Shown here: positions 15,185 through 22,358 of the stretch, piece after piece
How the letters are laid out: each line of letters starts with the position of its first letter
Position numbering within the stretch: the first letter of the stretch is position 1
NCBI GenBank assembly: GCA_023392515.1
Contig: JAEVYX010000101.1
Coordinates: forward strand, 1-24,557
Direction of reading: 5' to 3'
Length of the DNA: 24,557 bases
Source: Bacillota bacterium
Lineage (GTDB): Bacteria > Bacillota > Clostridia > Christensenellales > Aristaeellaceae
Notes under the pieces: model-generated
Seen by the model: only the letters and a program-made list of their open reading frames with translations
The model's database searches: none
Told to the model about the DNA's origin: nothing
Made by a program: the position numbers and the translations under genes

Positions 15185-15946
15185 GTGGCAGCATCCCAAG
15201 GAGCACTCATCCCCTACCTACGCAGGAAGCGGATTTTGGAGTTGCTATCCCAAAATGAAATTATGACGCTGGAAGCCATGCAAAAATATCTGGCGCCGTC
15301 ATCCATCAGCACCATCCGCAGAGATATCCTGCTGATGCAGCAGGAAAACCATGTACAAATGTTAAGAGGCGGGGCTGTAAAGCTGGCTGGAGCCGAGGAA
15401 GTTGATCTCCCCGTGGCTGAAAAAGCCCGCATCAACACCGATACAAAGGAACGCATTGCACGGTGCGCAGCCGGTCTGGTCAAAGATGGTGAAACCATTT
15501 ACATCGACAGCGGCACCACCACAGCCCAGATGGTTCATTATCTGCGAGAAAAAGAAATTACAATCGTCACAAGCAGCACCCACCTTCTGGGTGAAGTAAG
15601 CCGCTTCCGCGGTGCGCTGATTATGCTTGGCGGCGAGGTGAACAAAACCCTGGCCTCCGTCAGCGGCCCGACCACGGACCGGGAATTGTCCGAGATGTTT
15701 TTTGACCGGGCTTTTATTGGTGCCAGCGGTTTTTCCTTAAATGGTGGAGTCAGCACCTTTGACATGCGGGAGGCGAGCAAGAAGCGTATCGCCCTAAGCA
15801 ACGCCCAGATAACCTACGTAATGGCCGACTCCAGCAAGGCTGGCCGCAACACAATGTGCAAGGCCTTTCCCCTATCAGACTGCATTCTTATCACTGACGA
15901 GGAAAATGATATCACCCGGCAAGTCAGCGCCTTGATTGCTCCATGA
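15185..15946 (+). CDS. DeoR-family transcriptional regulator of the sugar operon
   Basis: A 253-residue regulator. The N-terminal winged helix-turn-helix (about residues 10-65) carries the DeoR signature SSISTIRRDILLM and then MLRGGAV. The C-terminal sugar-phosphate sensor shows IYIDSGTTTAQMV, the block GASGFSLNGGVSTFDMREASKKR, and VMADSSKAGR. The start is the GTG at 15185, 7 bases after GGAGG (15173-15177); the upstream in-frame ATG at 15128 would leave almost no leader downstream of the promoter at 15090-15118. It is the last gene of the sugar operon and probably represses it until a phosphorylated intermediate made by the kinase binds. Regulatory target and ligand are inferred from position. 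Confidence 0.9.
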   Translation: MAASQGALIPYLRRKRILELLSQNEIMTLEAMQKYLAPSSISTIRRDILLMQQENHVQMLRGGAVKLAGAEEVDLPVAEKARINTDTKERIARCAAGLVKDGETIYIDSGTTTAQMVHYLREKEITIVTSSTHLLGEVSRFRGALIMLGGEVNKTLASVSGPTTDRELSEMFFDRAFIGASGFSLNGGVSTFDMREASKKRIALSNAQITYVMADSSKAGRNTMCKAFPLSDCILITDEENDITRQVSALIAP

Positions 15947-15953
15947 TTTATTG

Positions 15954-15979
15954 AAACAGGCCAGTTGGCCTGTTTTTTT
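15954..15979 (+). terminator. Intrinsic terminator of the sugar operon
   Basis: AAACAGGCC (15954-15962), loop AGTT, and GGCCTGTTT (15967-15975) form a 9-bp perfect stem followed by T to 15979. It begins 7 bases after the DeoR stop codon and closes the operon. Confidence 0.95.
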
Positions 15980-16006
15980 ATGCTCTTCAAGAAAGGCTAT
16001 TCCGGT

Positions 16007-16036
16007 TTGGCTATTCACATCAAATCATGTTACAAT
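16007..16036 (+). promoter_or_regulatory. Promoter of the FBPase gene
   Basis: TTGGCT (16007-16012), 18-base spacer and TACAAT (16031-16036), preceded by TGT as an extended -10. Start near 16043 leaves a leader of about 40 bases with AAAAGGAG at 16066-16073. Confidence 0.65.
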
Positions 16037-16081
16037 GTTATCCAACAGCAACCCGCGTAAAGCGGAAAAGGAGTTCGGCAT

Positions 16082-18127
16082 ATGGAACTTACGCAAGAGG
16101 AAATTCTTCAAAATGCACGGTACTTATCCGTATTATCCAAGCAGTACCCCACGGTGCAGGCCGCATCTACTGAAATTATCAATTTGCAAGCCATTCTCAC
16201 GCTGCCCAAGGGCACGGAGCATTTTATGTCCGACCTGCACGGGGAGCATGAGGCCTTTGCACATATTCTCAATAATGCATCCGGTGTCATACGGGAAAAG
16301 GTGGATGCATTGTACAGCGATACCCTGTCTGAAAAGGAACGGGCACAGCTGGCGGCGCTGATATACTATCCCAAAGAAAAGCTGGAGGAAACCAAGCCCG
16401 GTCTTACCGACCCGGAGACATGGTACACCGATACCCTACACCGCCTGCTTGACATCTGTCGCCTGGTGGCTTCCAAGTATACCCGTTCCAAAGTCCGCAA
16501 AGCGCTGCCAAAGGATTTTGAATACATTTTGGATGAATTGCTGCACGGCGGCTTTGATGAGGAAAACAAAAAGCAGTATTATGGGAACATTCTGCAGACC
16601 ATCCTGGACATTGGCCGGGGGGATGCGTTCATTTTAGCCCTGTCCCAGGCCATCAAGCGTCTGGTGGTAGACAGGCTGCATATTGTGGGCGATATTTTCG
16701 ACAGGGGCCCCAGGGCCGATTTGATTCTGGACATGCTTATGCGCCATCATGCCGTGGATATACAGTGGGGCAACCATGATATTCTTTGGATGGGCGCGGC
16801 GGCAGGCAGCCGTACCTGCATTGCTAACGTACTGAACAACTCCATTACCTACAACAACCTGGAAGTGCTGGAAATGGGCTACGGCATCAGCCTGCGCCCC
16901 TTGGCCTTGTTTGCCAATGAAGTCTATGGCGACTGCGACGTATCCTGCTTTTTCCCGAAGCTTGTCGGCGGCGAACAGTACAAGCCCAAAGACCTGGCTC
17001 TCACAGCCAGGATGCATAAGGCCATTGCCGTCATGCTGTTCAAACTGGAAGGGCAGATCATCCTGCGCAACCCCTCCTTTCAAATGTCCCAGCGCCTTTT
17101 ACTCCAGCAGATTGATTATCAAAAGGGCACAGTGCGCATAGGAGATACGGTTTACAAGCTGAAGGATTGCGCCTTCCCTACGGTCGATCCCAAAAATCCG
17201 TATGCCCTCATTCCGGAAGAAGCCGAAGTGATGGCTCAGCTTTCCGCAGCATTCACCCACAGTGAAAAGCTTCAGCGCCATGCCCGATTCCTCTATTCTA
17301 ACGGAGGCCTTTATCTTTGCGCCAACAATAATTTGCTTTTCCACGGCTGTATTCCCATGGATGCGGACGGAAGCCTTTCCCAGTTTGATTGTCAGGGGCA
17401 CATGCTTTCCGGCCGCTCCTACATGAACTATGTGGATGCCATGGCCCGTCAGGGGTACTATGCCCCCCACGGTTCCCGGGAGCGCCAGCAGGGAAAAGAT
17501 TTCTTATGGTTTCTCTGGTGCGGCCGCAATTCGCCGCTTTCCGGGCGTGAAAAAATCGCCACCTTCGAGCGGCTGCTCATTGCCGATGAAAAAGCCTGGG
17601 CGGAGCCGAAGAACCCCTACTATACCCATAACCAAAAAGAAGAAGCCTGTATATACCTTCTTAAGGAATTCGGCCTTACCGGGGAACACGCCCATATCAT
17701 CAACGGGCATATCCCTGTAAGGGTAGGCGCAGGCGAAAGCCCAGTGAAGGCAGGCGGCCGCCTGATCGTCATCGACGGCGGCTTTTGCAAGGCTTACCAA
17801 CCGCGCACCGGCATTGCCGGCTATACTTTGGTATATAATTCCTACGGTTTGCGCCTGATTTCCCACGAGCCCTTTCCTGGCACGAAAAAAGCCATTAAAG
17901 ATAATCTGGACATTCTCTCCTCCTCCACCGTGTTCCAAACCGTCCGTTCCCGCATTCGGGTGGGAGAAACGGATGTAGGCAGCATCCTGCGGGAGACTAT
18001 CGCCGGGCTCAAGCTCCTTTTAACGGCCTACCGCACTGGCGCTTTGAAGGAGCGGCTGGAAATCCCCCTTCAGCAGGAACAGGACTTGCCCTTTTCGGTT
18101 GAAATTTTAAACGCTGAAAGAAAATAG
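16082..18127 (+). CDS. fbp: Class III fructose-1,6-bisphosphatase
   Basis: A 681-residue protein of the FBPase class III family, the gluconeogenic fructose-1,6-bisphosphatase typical of Bacillota. It hydrolyses fructose 1,6-bisphosphate to fructose 6-phosphate. The family belongs to the metallophosphoesterases, and the metal motifs are intact: SDLHGEHEAF (D51, H53, E55), GDIFDRGP (D204, D207, R208) and GNHD (N231, H232, D233). A long middle region and a later conserved part with INGHIPV and VIDGGFCKAY complete the family pattern; the length is slightly above the usual 640-670. The ATG is 8 bases after AAAAGGAG. It has its own promoter and no clear terminator before the metY promoter. It makes hexose phosphates available for nucleotide-sugar synthesis, but there is no direct link to the glycan cluster. 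Confidence 0.96.
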   Translation: MELTQEEILQNARYLSVLSKQYPTVQAASTEIINLQAILTLPKGTEHFMSDLHGEHEAFAHILNNASGVIREKVDALYSDTLSEKERAQLAALIYYPKEKLEETKPGLTDPETWYTDTLHRLLDICRLVASKYTRSKVRKALPKDFEYILDELLHGGFDEENKKQYYGNILQTILDIGRGDAFILALSQAIKRLVVDRLHIVGDIFDRGPRADLILDMLMRHHAVDIQWGNHDILWMGAAAGSRTCIANVLNNSITYNNLEVLEMGYGISLRPLALFANEVYGDCDVSCFFPKLVGGEQYKPKDLALTARMHKAIAVMLFKLEGQIILRNPSFQMSQRLLLQQIDYQKGTVRIGDTVYKLKDCAFPTVDPKNPYALIPEEAEVMAQLSAAFTHSEKLQRHARFLYSNGGLYLCANNNLLFHGCIPMDADGSLSQFDCQGHMLSGRSYMNYVDAMARQGYYAPHGSRERQQGKDFLWFLWCGRNSPLSGREKIATFERLLIADEKAWAEPKNPYYTHNQKEEACIYLLKEFGLTGEHAHIINGHIPVRVGAGESPVKAGGRLIVIDGGFCKAYQPRTGIAGYTLVYNSYGLRLISHEPFPGTKKAIKDNLDILSSSTVFQTVRSRIRVGETDVGSILRETIAGLKLLLTAYRTGALKERLEIPLQQEQDLPFSVEILNAERK

Positions 18128-18137
18128 TGAAAAAATA

Positions 18138-18165
18138 TTGACAGATTCCAGATATGTGATATAAT
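18138..18165 (+). promoter_or_regulatory. Consensus promoter of metY
   Basis: TTGACA (18138-18143), 16-base spacer, TATAAT (18160-18165). Both hexamers are perfect, the strongest promoter in the window by sequence. Such a strong promoter on a sulfur-assimilation gene would be expected to be repressible. Confidence 0.9.
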
Positions 18166-18167
18166 GC

Positions 18168-18188
18168 CCTTAATTCCTAGTATTAAGG
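18168..18188. promoter_or_regulatory. Inverted repeat over the metY transcription start, candidate operator
   Basis: CCTTAAT-TCCTAGT-ATTAAGG is a perfect 7-7-7 inverted repeat beginning two bases after the -10 box, so it covers the expected start near 18172. The position is classic for a repressor. A CymR-like Rrf2 regulator of cysteine metabolism is one candidate by pathway, not by motif match. The leader of about 75 bases is too short for a SAM riboswitch. Confidence 0.5.
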
Positions 18189-18248
18189 TATGTATACTAT
18201 TTAATCATTTCCCTTCTCAACCGAAATCACCGAAAAGAGGTCATGATC

Positions 18249-19550
18249 ATGGCAAAGGATATCAAAAGTTGGAGATTTGAAACATTGCAGCTGCATGTGG
18301 GCCAGGAAAACCCCGATTCTGCCACAGACGCCCGGGCAGTGCCCATCTACCAAACCAGTTCTTATGTCTTCCCCAGCGCCAGCAGCGCCCAGGCGCGCTT
18401 TGACCTATCGGAGGCAGGAAACATCTATTCCCGGATCATGAATCCTACCAGCGACATTTTTGAAAAGCGGATTGCAGCGCTGGAAGGGGGCATCGGCGCT
18501 TTGGCCACCGCTTCCGGTGCGGCCGCCACCACCTATGCCATTTTGAATATTGCTTTTGCGGGGGATCATATCGTATCTGCCACCACAATCTACGGGGGCA
18601 CGTATAATCTGTTTGCCCATACACTGCATGATTACGGAATTGAAACCACCTTCGTTCACCCGGATGAGGATGGATTGGAGGGCTCTCAAAAGGCTATTCG
18701 CAAAAATACCAAAGCTATCTTCATCGAATCCCTGGGCAATCCCAACTCCAGCTTGGTGGATATTGAAGCCTATGCCGCTTTGGCTCATGAAAACGGCATT
18801 CCCCTGATTGTGGACAATACCTTTGCCACACCATACCTCCTGCGGCCCATTGAGCATGGCGCCGACATCGTGGTCCACTCGGCCACCAAATTCATCGGGG
18901 GCCATGGCACGGCTATCGGCGGTGTCATCGTGGATGGGGGCAAGTTTGACTGGGCGGCTTCCGGTAAATTCCCCAAGTTCACCCAGCCCGATCCCAGCTA
19001 TCATGGCTTGAAGCTGTGCGAGGCAGTGGGTGCTTCCGCCTATATTGTCCGGGCCCGTGTTATCCTATTGCGTGATACGGGCGCTGCTCTGGCTCCCCTT
19101 CACTCTTTTCTTTTCCTGCAGGGGCTGGAAACATTATCCCTTCGTGTGGAGCGTCATGTGCAAAACGCGCTCAAAATTGTCGCCTTTTTAAAAAACCATC
19201 CGAAGGTTGCACATGTCAATCATCCCTCCCTCCCGGAAAACGGCTACAAGCAGCTGTATGACCGATATTTCCCCAACGGAGCGGCCTCTATCTTCACCTT
19301 CGACATAAAAGGCGGCCCGGAGGAAGCCAAGGCCTTTACCGATAAGCTGAAAATCTTTTCTCTTCTGGCCAATGTAGCGGATGTGAAATCCCTGGTCATT
19401 CACCCAGCCAGCACAACTCATTCCCAATTGACTGATGAGGAGCTTCTTAAAAGCGGTATAAGGTCCAATACCATCAGGCTGTCCATCGGCACCGAACACG
19501 TGGATGATTTGATTGAAGACCTTGCCCAGGCGCTTAAATCCATCGCTTGA
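18249..19550 (+). CDS. metY: O-acetylhomoserine sulfhydrylase (aminocarboxypropyltransferase), PLP-dependent
   Basis: A 433-residue Cys/Met-metabolism PLP enzyme. It has the N-terminal ETLQLHVGQ and PIYQTSSYVF blocks, the tyrosine/arginine pair in IYSRIMNPTSD, the ASGAAATTYA phosphate-binding turn, DNTFATPYLLRP, and the PLP lysine K214 in SATKFIGGHG. The long region DWAASGKFPKFTQPDPSYHG and the 430-residue length separate O-acetylhomoserine sulfhydrylases from the shorter gamma-synthases. It makes homocysteine from O-acetylhomoserine and sulfide in methionine synthesis. An upstream ATG at 18243 is only two bases from the AAGAGG site (18235-18240); the ATG at 18249 has an 8-base spacer and was chosen. 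It has its own promoter, operator-like repeat and terminator, so it is monocistronic. Confidence 0.95.
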   Translation: MAKDIKSWRFETLQLHVGQENPDSATDARAVPIYQTSSYVFPSASSAQARFDLSEAGNIYSRIMNPTSDIFEKRIAALEGGIGALATASGAAATTYAILNIAFAGDHIVSATTIYGGTYNLFAHTLHDYGIETTFVHPDEDGLEGSQKAIRKNTKAIFIESLGNPNSSLVDIEAYAALAHENGIPLIVDNTFATPYLLRPIEHGADIVVHSATKFIGGHGTAIGGVIVDGGKFDWAASGKFPKFTQPDPSYHGLKLCEAVGASAYIVRARVILLRDTGAALAPLHSFLFLQGLETLSLRVERHVQNALKIVAFLKNHPKVAHVNHPSLPENGYKQLYDRYFPNGAASIFTFDIKGGPEEAKAFTDKLKIFSLLANVADVKSLVIHPASTTHSQLTDEELLKSGIRSNTIRLSIGTEHVDDLIEDLAQALKSIA

Positions 19551-19565
19551 TACCTCTCCCGCTAT

Positions 19566-19603
19566 TGAAGGTCCCGTCAGCCGCAGGGGCCTTCACTTTT
19601 TTT
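19566..19603 (+). terminator. Intrinsic terminator of metY
   Basis: TGAAGGTCCC (19566-19575) pairs with GGGGCCTTCA (19586-19595), 10 bp with one G-U, then C and seven T (19597-19603). It begins 15 bases after the metY stop codon. Confidence 0.93.
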
Positions 19604-19654
19604 ATGCAATCCTGTTTATTAATGCCGCTGCATATATACATTATCTTGTATTGA

Positions 19655-19663
19655 TGTTATAAT
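19655..19663 (+). promoter_or_regulatory. Extended -10 promoter element of the VOC-protein gene
   Basis: TGT followed by TATAAT (19658-19663) is a full extended -10. No good -35 is present at 16-18 bases upstream (TATACA at best), as is common with extended -10 promoters. The ribosome binding site GGAGGG and ATG follow about 25-30 bases downstream. Confidence 0.55.
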
Positions 19664-19695
19664 TATCCATAACGAAGCATCTCGGAGGGATTTGT

Positions 19696-20154
19696 ATGCA
19701 ATTCAAGCTGGCACTTTTGGCCGTAAAAAGTGTGGGTGTGTCCCTGCGATTCTATGAAGAACTTTTTGACCAAAAAGTAGTGCTTGATCTGGGGCTAAAC
19801 AAAACATTAAGCGGCGGCTTTGCCATACAAGAGGGCTTTGCATGGCTTACCGATTTGCCCGCCGATTCCGTGATTGAAAAATCACACAACATGGAGCTGT
19901 ATTTTGAGGTGGATGACTTTGATGAGTTCGTGGAAAAGTTGAAAAATTTTCAAGGCATCGAATATGTCCATCCACCCAAGAAGCACGATTGGCAGCAGCG
20001 CGTCGTCCGCATTTATGACCCGGACCACCATATCATAGAAATCGGCGAGTCCATGGCTGTGATTGCAAAGCGCTATTTGGCCGAGGGCTTCACGGTTGAG
20101 GAAACATCTAAAATCATTCAGCATCCCATTGAGTTTGTTGAGCAGTTCAAGTGA
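19696..20154 (+). CDS. VOC/glyoxalase-fold protein with C-terminal helical extension
   Basis: A 152-residue protein of the vicinal-oxygen-chelate superfamily (glyoxalase/bleomycin-resistance/dioxygenase fold). Residues 1-118 hold two babbab-type modules: LALLAVKSVGVSLRFYEELF is the first strand-helix, MELYFEVDDFDEFVEKL opens the second, and RIYDPDHHIIEIGES closes it with the usual terminal acidic residue E115. About 34 residues follow (120-152, AKRYLAEGFTVEETSKII...), predicted helical and reminiscent of a small helix-turn-helix tail. The ATG follows GGAGGG at 19684-19689. It is flanked by its own promoter; no clear terminator follows, only a long-loop inverted repeat GTGATC/GATCAC (20184-20219). 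The substrate is unknown; VOC proteins range from lyases to drug-binding proteins. Confidence 0.85.
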   Translation: MQFKLALLAVKSVGVSLRFYEELFDQKVVLDLGLNKTLSGGFAIQEGFAWLTDLPADSVIEKSHNMELYFEVDDFDEFVEKLKNFQGIEYVHPPKKHDWQQRVVRIYDPDHHIIEIGESMAVIAKRYLAEGFTVEETSKIIQHPIEFVEQFK

Positions 20155-20250
20155 AAAGAAAACCGCAGGGCATTTCAAAGCATGTGATCTGAAAATATGA
20201 ATTCGGAGAAACGGATCACCTGTGCTCCTTTTCATCAAGACTGGTAATGG

Positions 20251-20279
20251 TTGACATTTGGCACCAAAGATGATAAAAT
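20251..20279 (+). promoter_or_regulatory. Strong promoter before a structured leader and small ORF
   Basis: TTGACA (20251-20256), 17-base spacer, TAAAAT (20274-20279). The predicted start is near 20286, about 140 bases before the start codon of the small protein gene, giving an unusually long structured leader. Confidence 0.8.
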
Positions 20280-20285
20280 AACTCT

Positions 20286-20426
20286 ATTAGCAAACAAATG
20301 GCAGCAACATTCAAAGAGGTTGCCAGACCGCCAGGCTGATGCCGGGTGGTTTTTGTTATACTTAAGGAATGGGGTGATTCCGTTGCATGGCTATTGAAAA
20401 AATATAGCCGGGAGGAGGTGTATCAA
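20286..20426 (+). ncRNA. Structured 5' leader with internal terminator-like hairpin (candidate attenuator or small RNA)
   Basis: From the predicted start the leader can fold into four stems. The first is TGGCAGC (20299-20305) with GTTGCCA (20319-20325) around a 13-base loop. The second is ACCGCC-A-GGC with GCC-G-GGTGGT (20327-20350) around a TGAT loop, followed by TTTTGTT, which looks like an intrinsic terminator. Then come GGAAT/ATTCC (about 20365-20380) and GGCTAT/ATAGCC just before the GGAGGAGGT ribosome binding site. Termination at the second stem would give a transcript of about 70 bases. It did not match a riboswitch consensus I could recall. Function is open: attenuator, riboswitch or small RNA. 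Confidence 0.5.
20327..20357 (+). terminator. Terminator-like hairpin inside the leader
   Basis: The stem ACCGCC-A-GGC / GCC-G-GGTGGT with loop TGAT spans 20327-20350 and is followed by TTTTGTT. It lies 77 bases before the start codon of the small gene and downstream of its promoter, so it would work as an attenuator and not as the end of the preceding VOC gene alone. Confidence 0.6.
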
Positions 20427-20642
20427 ATGATTTACAAAATCCGTATTGTTGAGCGGAAAGACCGCCAAGGCACTACCGTGTCCCAGCCGGCGGATAATGA
20501 GCTGAAGGTGCTCGATCAAGTGGTGGAAACCCAAACGCTGATTGAGGCTGACAATCAAAAGTTGGCATTAACGGCAGCTCTTCAAAAATATAAAGCGATT
20601 CTGGAAAGAAGTATTGTAACCGCAAAGGTCGATATGGCCTAG
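20427..20642 (+). CDS. Uncharacterised 71-residue protein
   Basis: A small ORF starting MIYKIRIVERKDRQ and ending in KVDMA. The ATG at 20427 follows an excellent GGAGGAGGT (20411-20419) at 7 bases; the upstream in-frame GTG at 20346 lies in the terminator hairpin and is rejected. The protein is charged and without membrane segment or cysteine. The N-terminus looks like a short beta strand, and residues from about 25 to 65 look like one or two helices. I do not recognise the family. It has a dedicated strong promoter, a structured leader and a strong terminator directly after the stop, which argues that it is a real, regulated, monocistronic gene. Confidence 0.7.
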   Translation: MIYKIRIVERKDRQGTTVSQPADNELKVLDQVVETQTLIEADNQKLALTAALQKYKAILERSIVTAKVDMA

Positions 20643-20646
20643 CAGA

Positions 20647-20679
20647 AAGCCCGCCGGTCCTGGGACCGGCGGGTTTTCT
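20647..20679. terminator. Strong terminator between the small ORF and the GNAT gene
   Basis: CCCGCCGGTCC (20650-20660) pairs perfectly with GGACCGGCGGG (20663-20673), followed by TTTTCT. On the minus strand the same stem is followed by CTTTCT, so it may also end the converging GNAT transcript. A second weaker hairpin, GGAATAAGC/GCTTATCC then a T-run (about 20690-20718), overlaps the end of the GNAT gene. Confidence 0.92.
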
Positions 20680-20705
20680 ATATACATTGGAATAAGCGGA
20701 GCAGC

Positions 20706-21236
20706 TTATCCGATTTTTTGAGCAGCTGCCATCAGGTGCTTCAAATAAGCTTGCTGGGTTATGGCATAGCAGCCCATAGACGAAATCTGCTTTTCCAGGA
20801 CAAATCCAGCCCTTTGAAAAGCATGAATGGAACGCAAATTACAATCATGAATTTTCGCAATCACTTTTTCCATACGCCATGTGAAAAAGACATGGGCAAG
20901 GCCTTTTTGTATGGCATGGGTGCCAAATCCACGTCCCCATTTATCCTCTTTCCCGACAACCACCACAATTTCCGCATGGTGTTGGTGCCGTTCGATCCGC
21001 AAGAATCCGATTGGCTCCCGCTCTCCCAGGCAGATCATAAAAAAACAGCCGTTTCTGTTGAACAGATGGGTTAAAATCGGCATATGAACACGATCCACCA
21101 CCTGATTGATGGTGTCCACTACATGCTGCCCTTCATTCAAATATTGGGTGATATGGGGTTTCATAAGCCACTCAGTCATACTAAGGGCATCCTGCCGGGT
21201 AATTTCCGTACGCAAAAAAACCTGATCAGCCTTCAT
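20706..21236 (-). CDS. GNAT-family N-acetyltransferase
   Basis: A 176-residue acetyltransferase of the GNAT (RimJ/RimL-like) family. The acetyl-CoA pyrophosphate-binding motif A is at about 96-110 with WGRGFGTHA (W100 to A108), and motif B is NLRSIHAFQRAGFVLEK (about 133-149). The frame stays open further upstream (to 21416), but residues before MKADQVFLRTEITRQDA are not family-like. The ATG at 21236 has a GAGG about nine bases upstream on this strand. It is transcribed opposite to both neighbours. The convergent terminator at 20650-20673 probably ends it. The acyl acceptor is unknown; small molecule or protein N-terminus are both possible. Confidence 0.85.
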   Translation of the reverse strand: MKADQVFLRTEITRQDALSMTEWLMKPHITQYLNEGQHVVDTINQVVDRVHMPILTHLFNRNGCFFMICLGEREPIGFLRIERHQHHAEIVVVVGKEDKWGRGFGTHAIQKGLAHVFFTWRMEKVIAKIHDCNLRSIHAFQRAGFVLEKQISSMGCYAITQQAYLKHLMAAAQKIG

Positions 21237-21463
21237 TATACTGTACCTCACGTAATACAATAAAAGCCTTTCATAGATAGACAGGTTGCCGCTATGACGG
21301 TTCTTTGCTTCTACTTTACCAGAAACAATAAAATACGCAAACCGGATTAACCGGGCTTTGCTTGGTTTAACGGCAGAATCTCCCGGATTTACTCTCTTTT
21401 CCTCTGTTTTGAACAAAAAAGCTACCCAACCTGTATAAATAATTCATCCAGGCCCTGCACTGG
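21237..21463. other. Intergenic region between divergent GNAT and yebC genes
   Basis: A 227-base gap. It contains an inverted repeat, GCAAACCGG (21337-21345), ATTAA, CCGG-GC-TTTGC (21351-21361), with a two-base bulge, lying about 100 bases upstream of the GNAT start. No obvious minus-strand promoter was found. The rest is AT-rich without a supported gene. Confidence 0.5.
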
Positions 21464-21493
21464 TTGACGGCATGTCTTTTTTTGTGGTAAAAT
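21464..21493 (+). promoter_or_regulatory. Promoter of yebC
   Basis: TTGACG (21464-21469), 18-base spacer, TAAAAT (21488-21493) with TGG before it as an extended -10. Expected start near 21500, about 35 bases before the ATG. This excludes the upstream in-frame ATG at 21472. Confidence 0.75.
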
Positions 21494-21534
21494 ACTATGT
21501 TTCATTGGATTCGATATACCTTGGGAGGGGTTCT

Positions 21535-22284
21535 ATGTCTGGGCATTCCAAGTGGGCAAACATCAAGCACAAAAAAGGCAAGGCAGACGCCGAGCGGGGC
21601 AAGATCTTTACCAAGATTGGCAGAGAAATTGCTATCGCCGTTCGCGAAGGGGGCAGCGACCCCGCTGTAAACGGAAAATTGCGGGACATAGTAGCCAAAG
21701 CCAAGGCTAACAACGTGCCCAACGACAATATTGCCCGCTCCATCAAAAAAGCTGCCGGTGAATTGGGCAGCGTGGTCTATGAGGAAATCACCTATGAAGG
21801 CTATGCGCCAGGCGGGGTGGCTGTGGTCGTTGAAGCCATCACCGACAACCGTAACCGTGCAGCCAGCGATATCCGCCATTGCTTTGCAAAAAACGGCGGC
21901 AACCTTGGCACCACCGGCAGCGTGGGCTACATGTTTGATAAAAAAGGCGTGATCGTTCTGGAACGTACCCCCGGCCTTGCGGAGGACGATCTGATGGAGA
22001 TGGCGCTGGAAGCCGGTGCGGAGGATATAAAAGCAGAAGAAGACGCTTTTGTGGTCTATACAGCCCCCAACGATTTTCATGAAGTCCGGGAAGCCTTGGA
22101 AAAGAAAAACCTGTCTTTCCTTTCCGCTGAAGTGCAGATGATCCCGCAAAACACCGTGGCGGTGGATGATCCAGAGACAGTGGAGAAAATCGAAAAGATG
22201 TTGGAAATGCTGGATGATAACGACGACGTGCAAAACGTGTTCCATAACGCCGACCTTCCCGAAGAGGAAGAAGAGGATGACTAA
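21535..22284 (+). CDS. yebC: YebC/TACO1/PmpR-family protein
   Basis: A 249-residue YebC-family protein with the invariant N-terminus MSGHSKWANIKHKKGKADAE, followed by GKIFTKIGREI, NVPNDNIARSIKKAAGE, YEGYAPGGVAVVVE, TDNRNRAASDIRHCFAKNGG and LGTTGSVGYMFDKKGVI. The acidic tail EEEEEDD is common in the family. YebC-type proteins were long annotated as transcriptional regulators; newer work on the YebC/TACO1 family supports a role in translation of difficult (for example proline-rich) stretches. The ATG at 21535 is six bases after GGAGG (21524-21528) and downstream of the promoter at 21464-21493. The usual ruvC neighbour is absent; it is monocistronic with its own terminator. Confidence 0.96.
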   Translation: MSGHSKWANIKHKKGKADAERGKIFTKIGREIAIAVREGGSDPAVNGKLRDIVAKAKANNVPNDNIARSIKKAAGELGSVVYEEITYEGYAPGGVAVVVEAITDNRNRAASDIRHCFAKNGGNLGTTGSVGYMFDKKGVIVLERTPGLAEDDLMEMALEAGAEDIKAEEDAFVVYTAPNDFHEVREALEKKNLSFLSAEVQMIPQNTVAVDDPETVEKIEKMLEMLDDNDDVQNVFHNADLPEEEEEDD

Positions 22285-22291
22285 GGTCATC

Positions 22292-22327
22292 AAAATGCTC
22301 CCGCCGAGAATTGGCGGGAGCATTTTT
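22292..22327 (+). terminator. Intrinsic terminator of yebC
   Basis: ATGCTCCCGCC (22295-22305) pairs perfectly with GGCGGGAGCAT (22313-22323), extended by AAA/TTT, and is followed by T to 22327. It starts 7 bases after the yebC stop codon. Confidence 0.95.
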
Positions 22328-22358
22328 CATATAGAGTAACCGGAAAGGCTCAAATATA

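Noticed and set aside
18166..18248. SAM or T-box riboswitch in the metY leader.
   Set aside because: The leader is only about 75 bases, with no multi-helix core or T-box sequence; a protein operator fits better.
20184..20219. GTGATC/GATCAC inverted repeat as terminator of the VOC gene.
   Set aside because: The loop is 24 bases, the stem only six pairs, and no T-run follows directly.
20346..20426. N-terminal extension of the small ORF from a GTG at 20346.
   Set aside because: The GTG lies in the terminator-like hairpin and has no ribosome binding site, while the ATG at 20427 has GGAGGAGGT at the right distance.
21237..21416. N-terminal extension of the GNAT protein by 60 residues.
   Set aside because: The extra residues are unlike GNAT proteins, and the ATG at 21236 has a plausible ribosome binding site and the normal family length.
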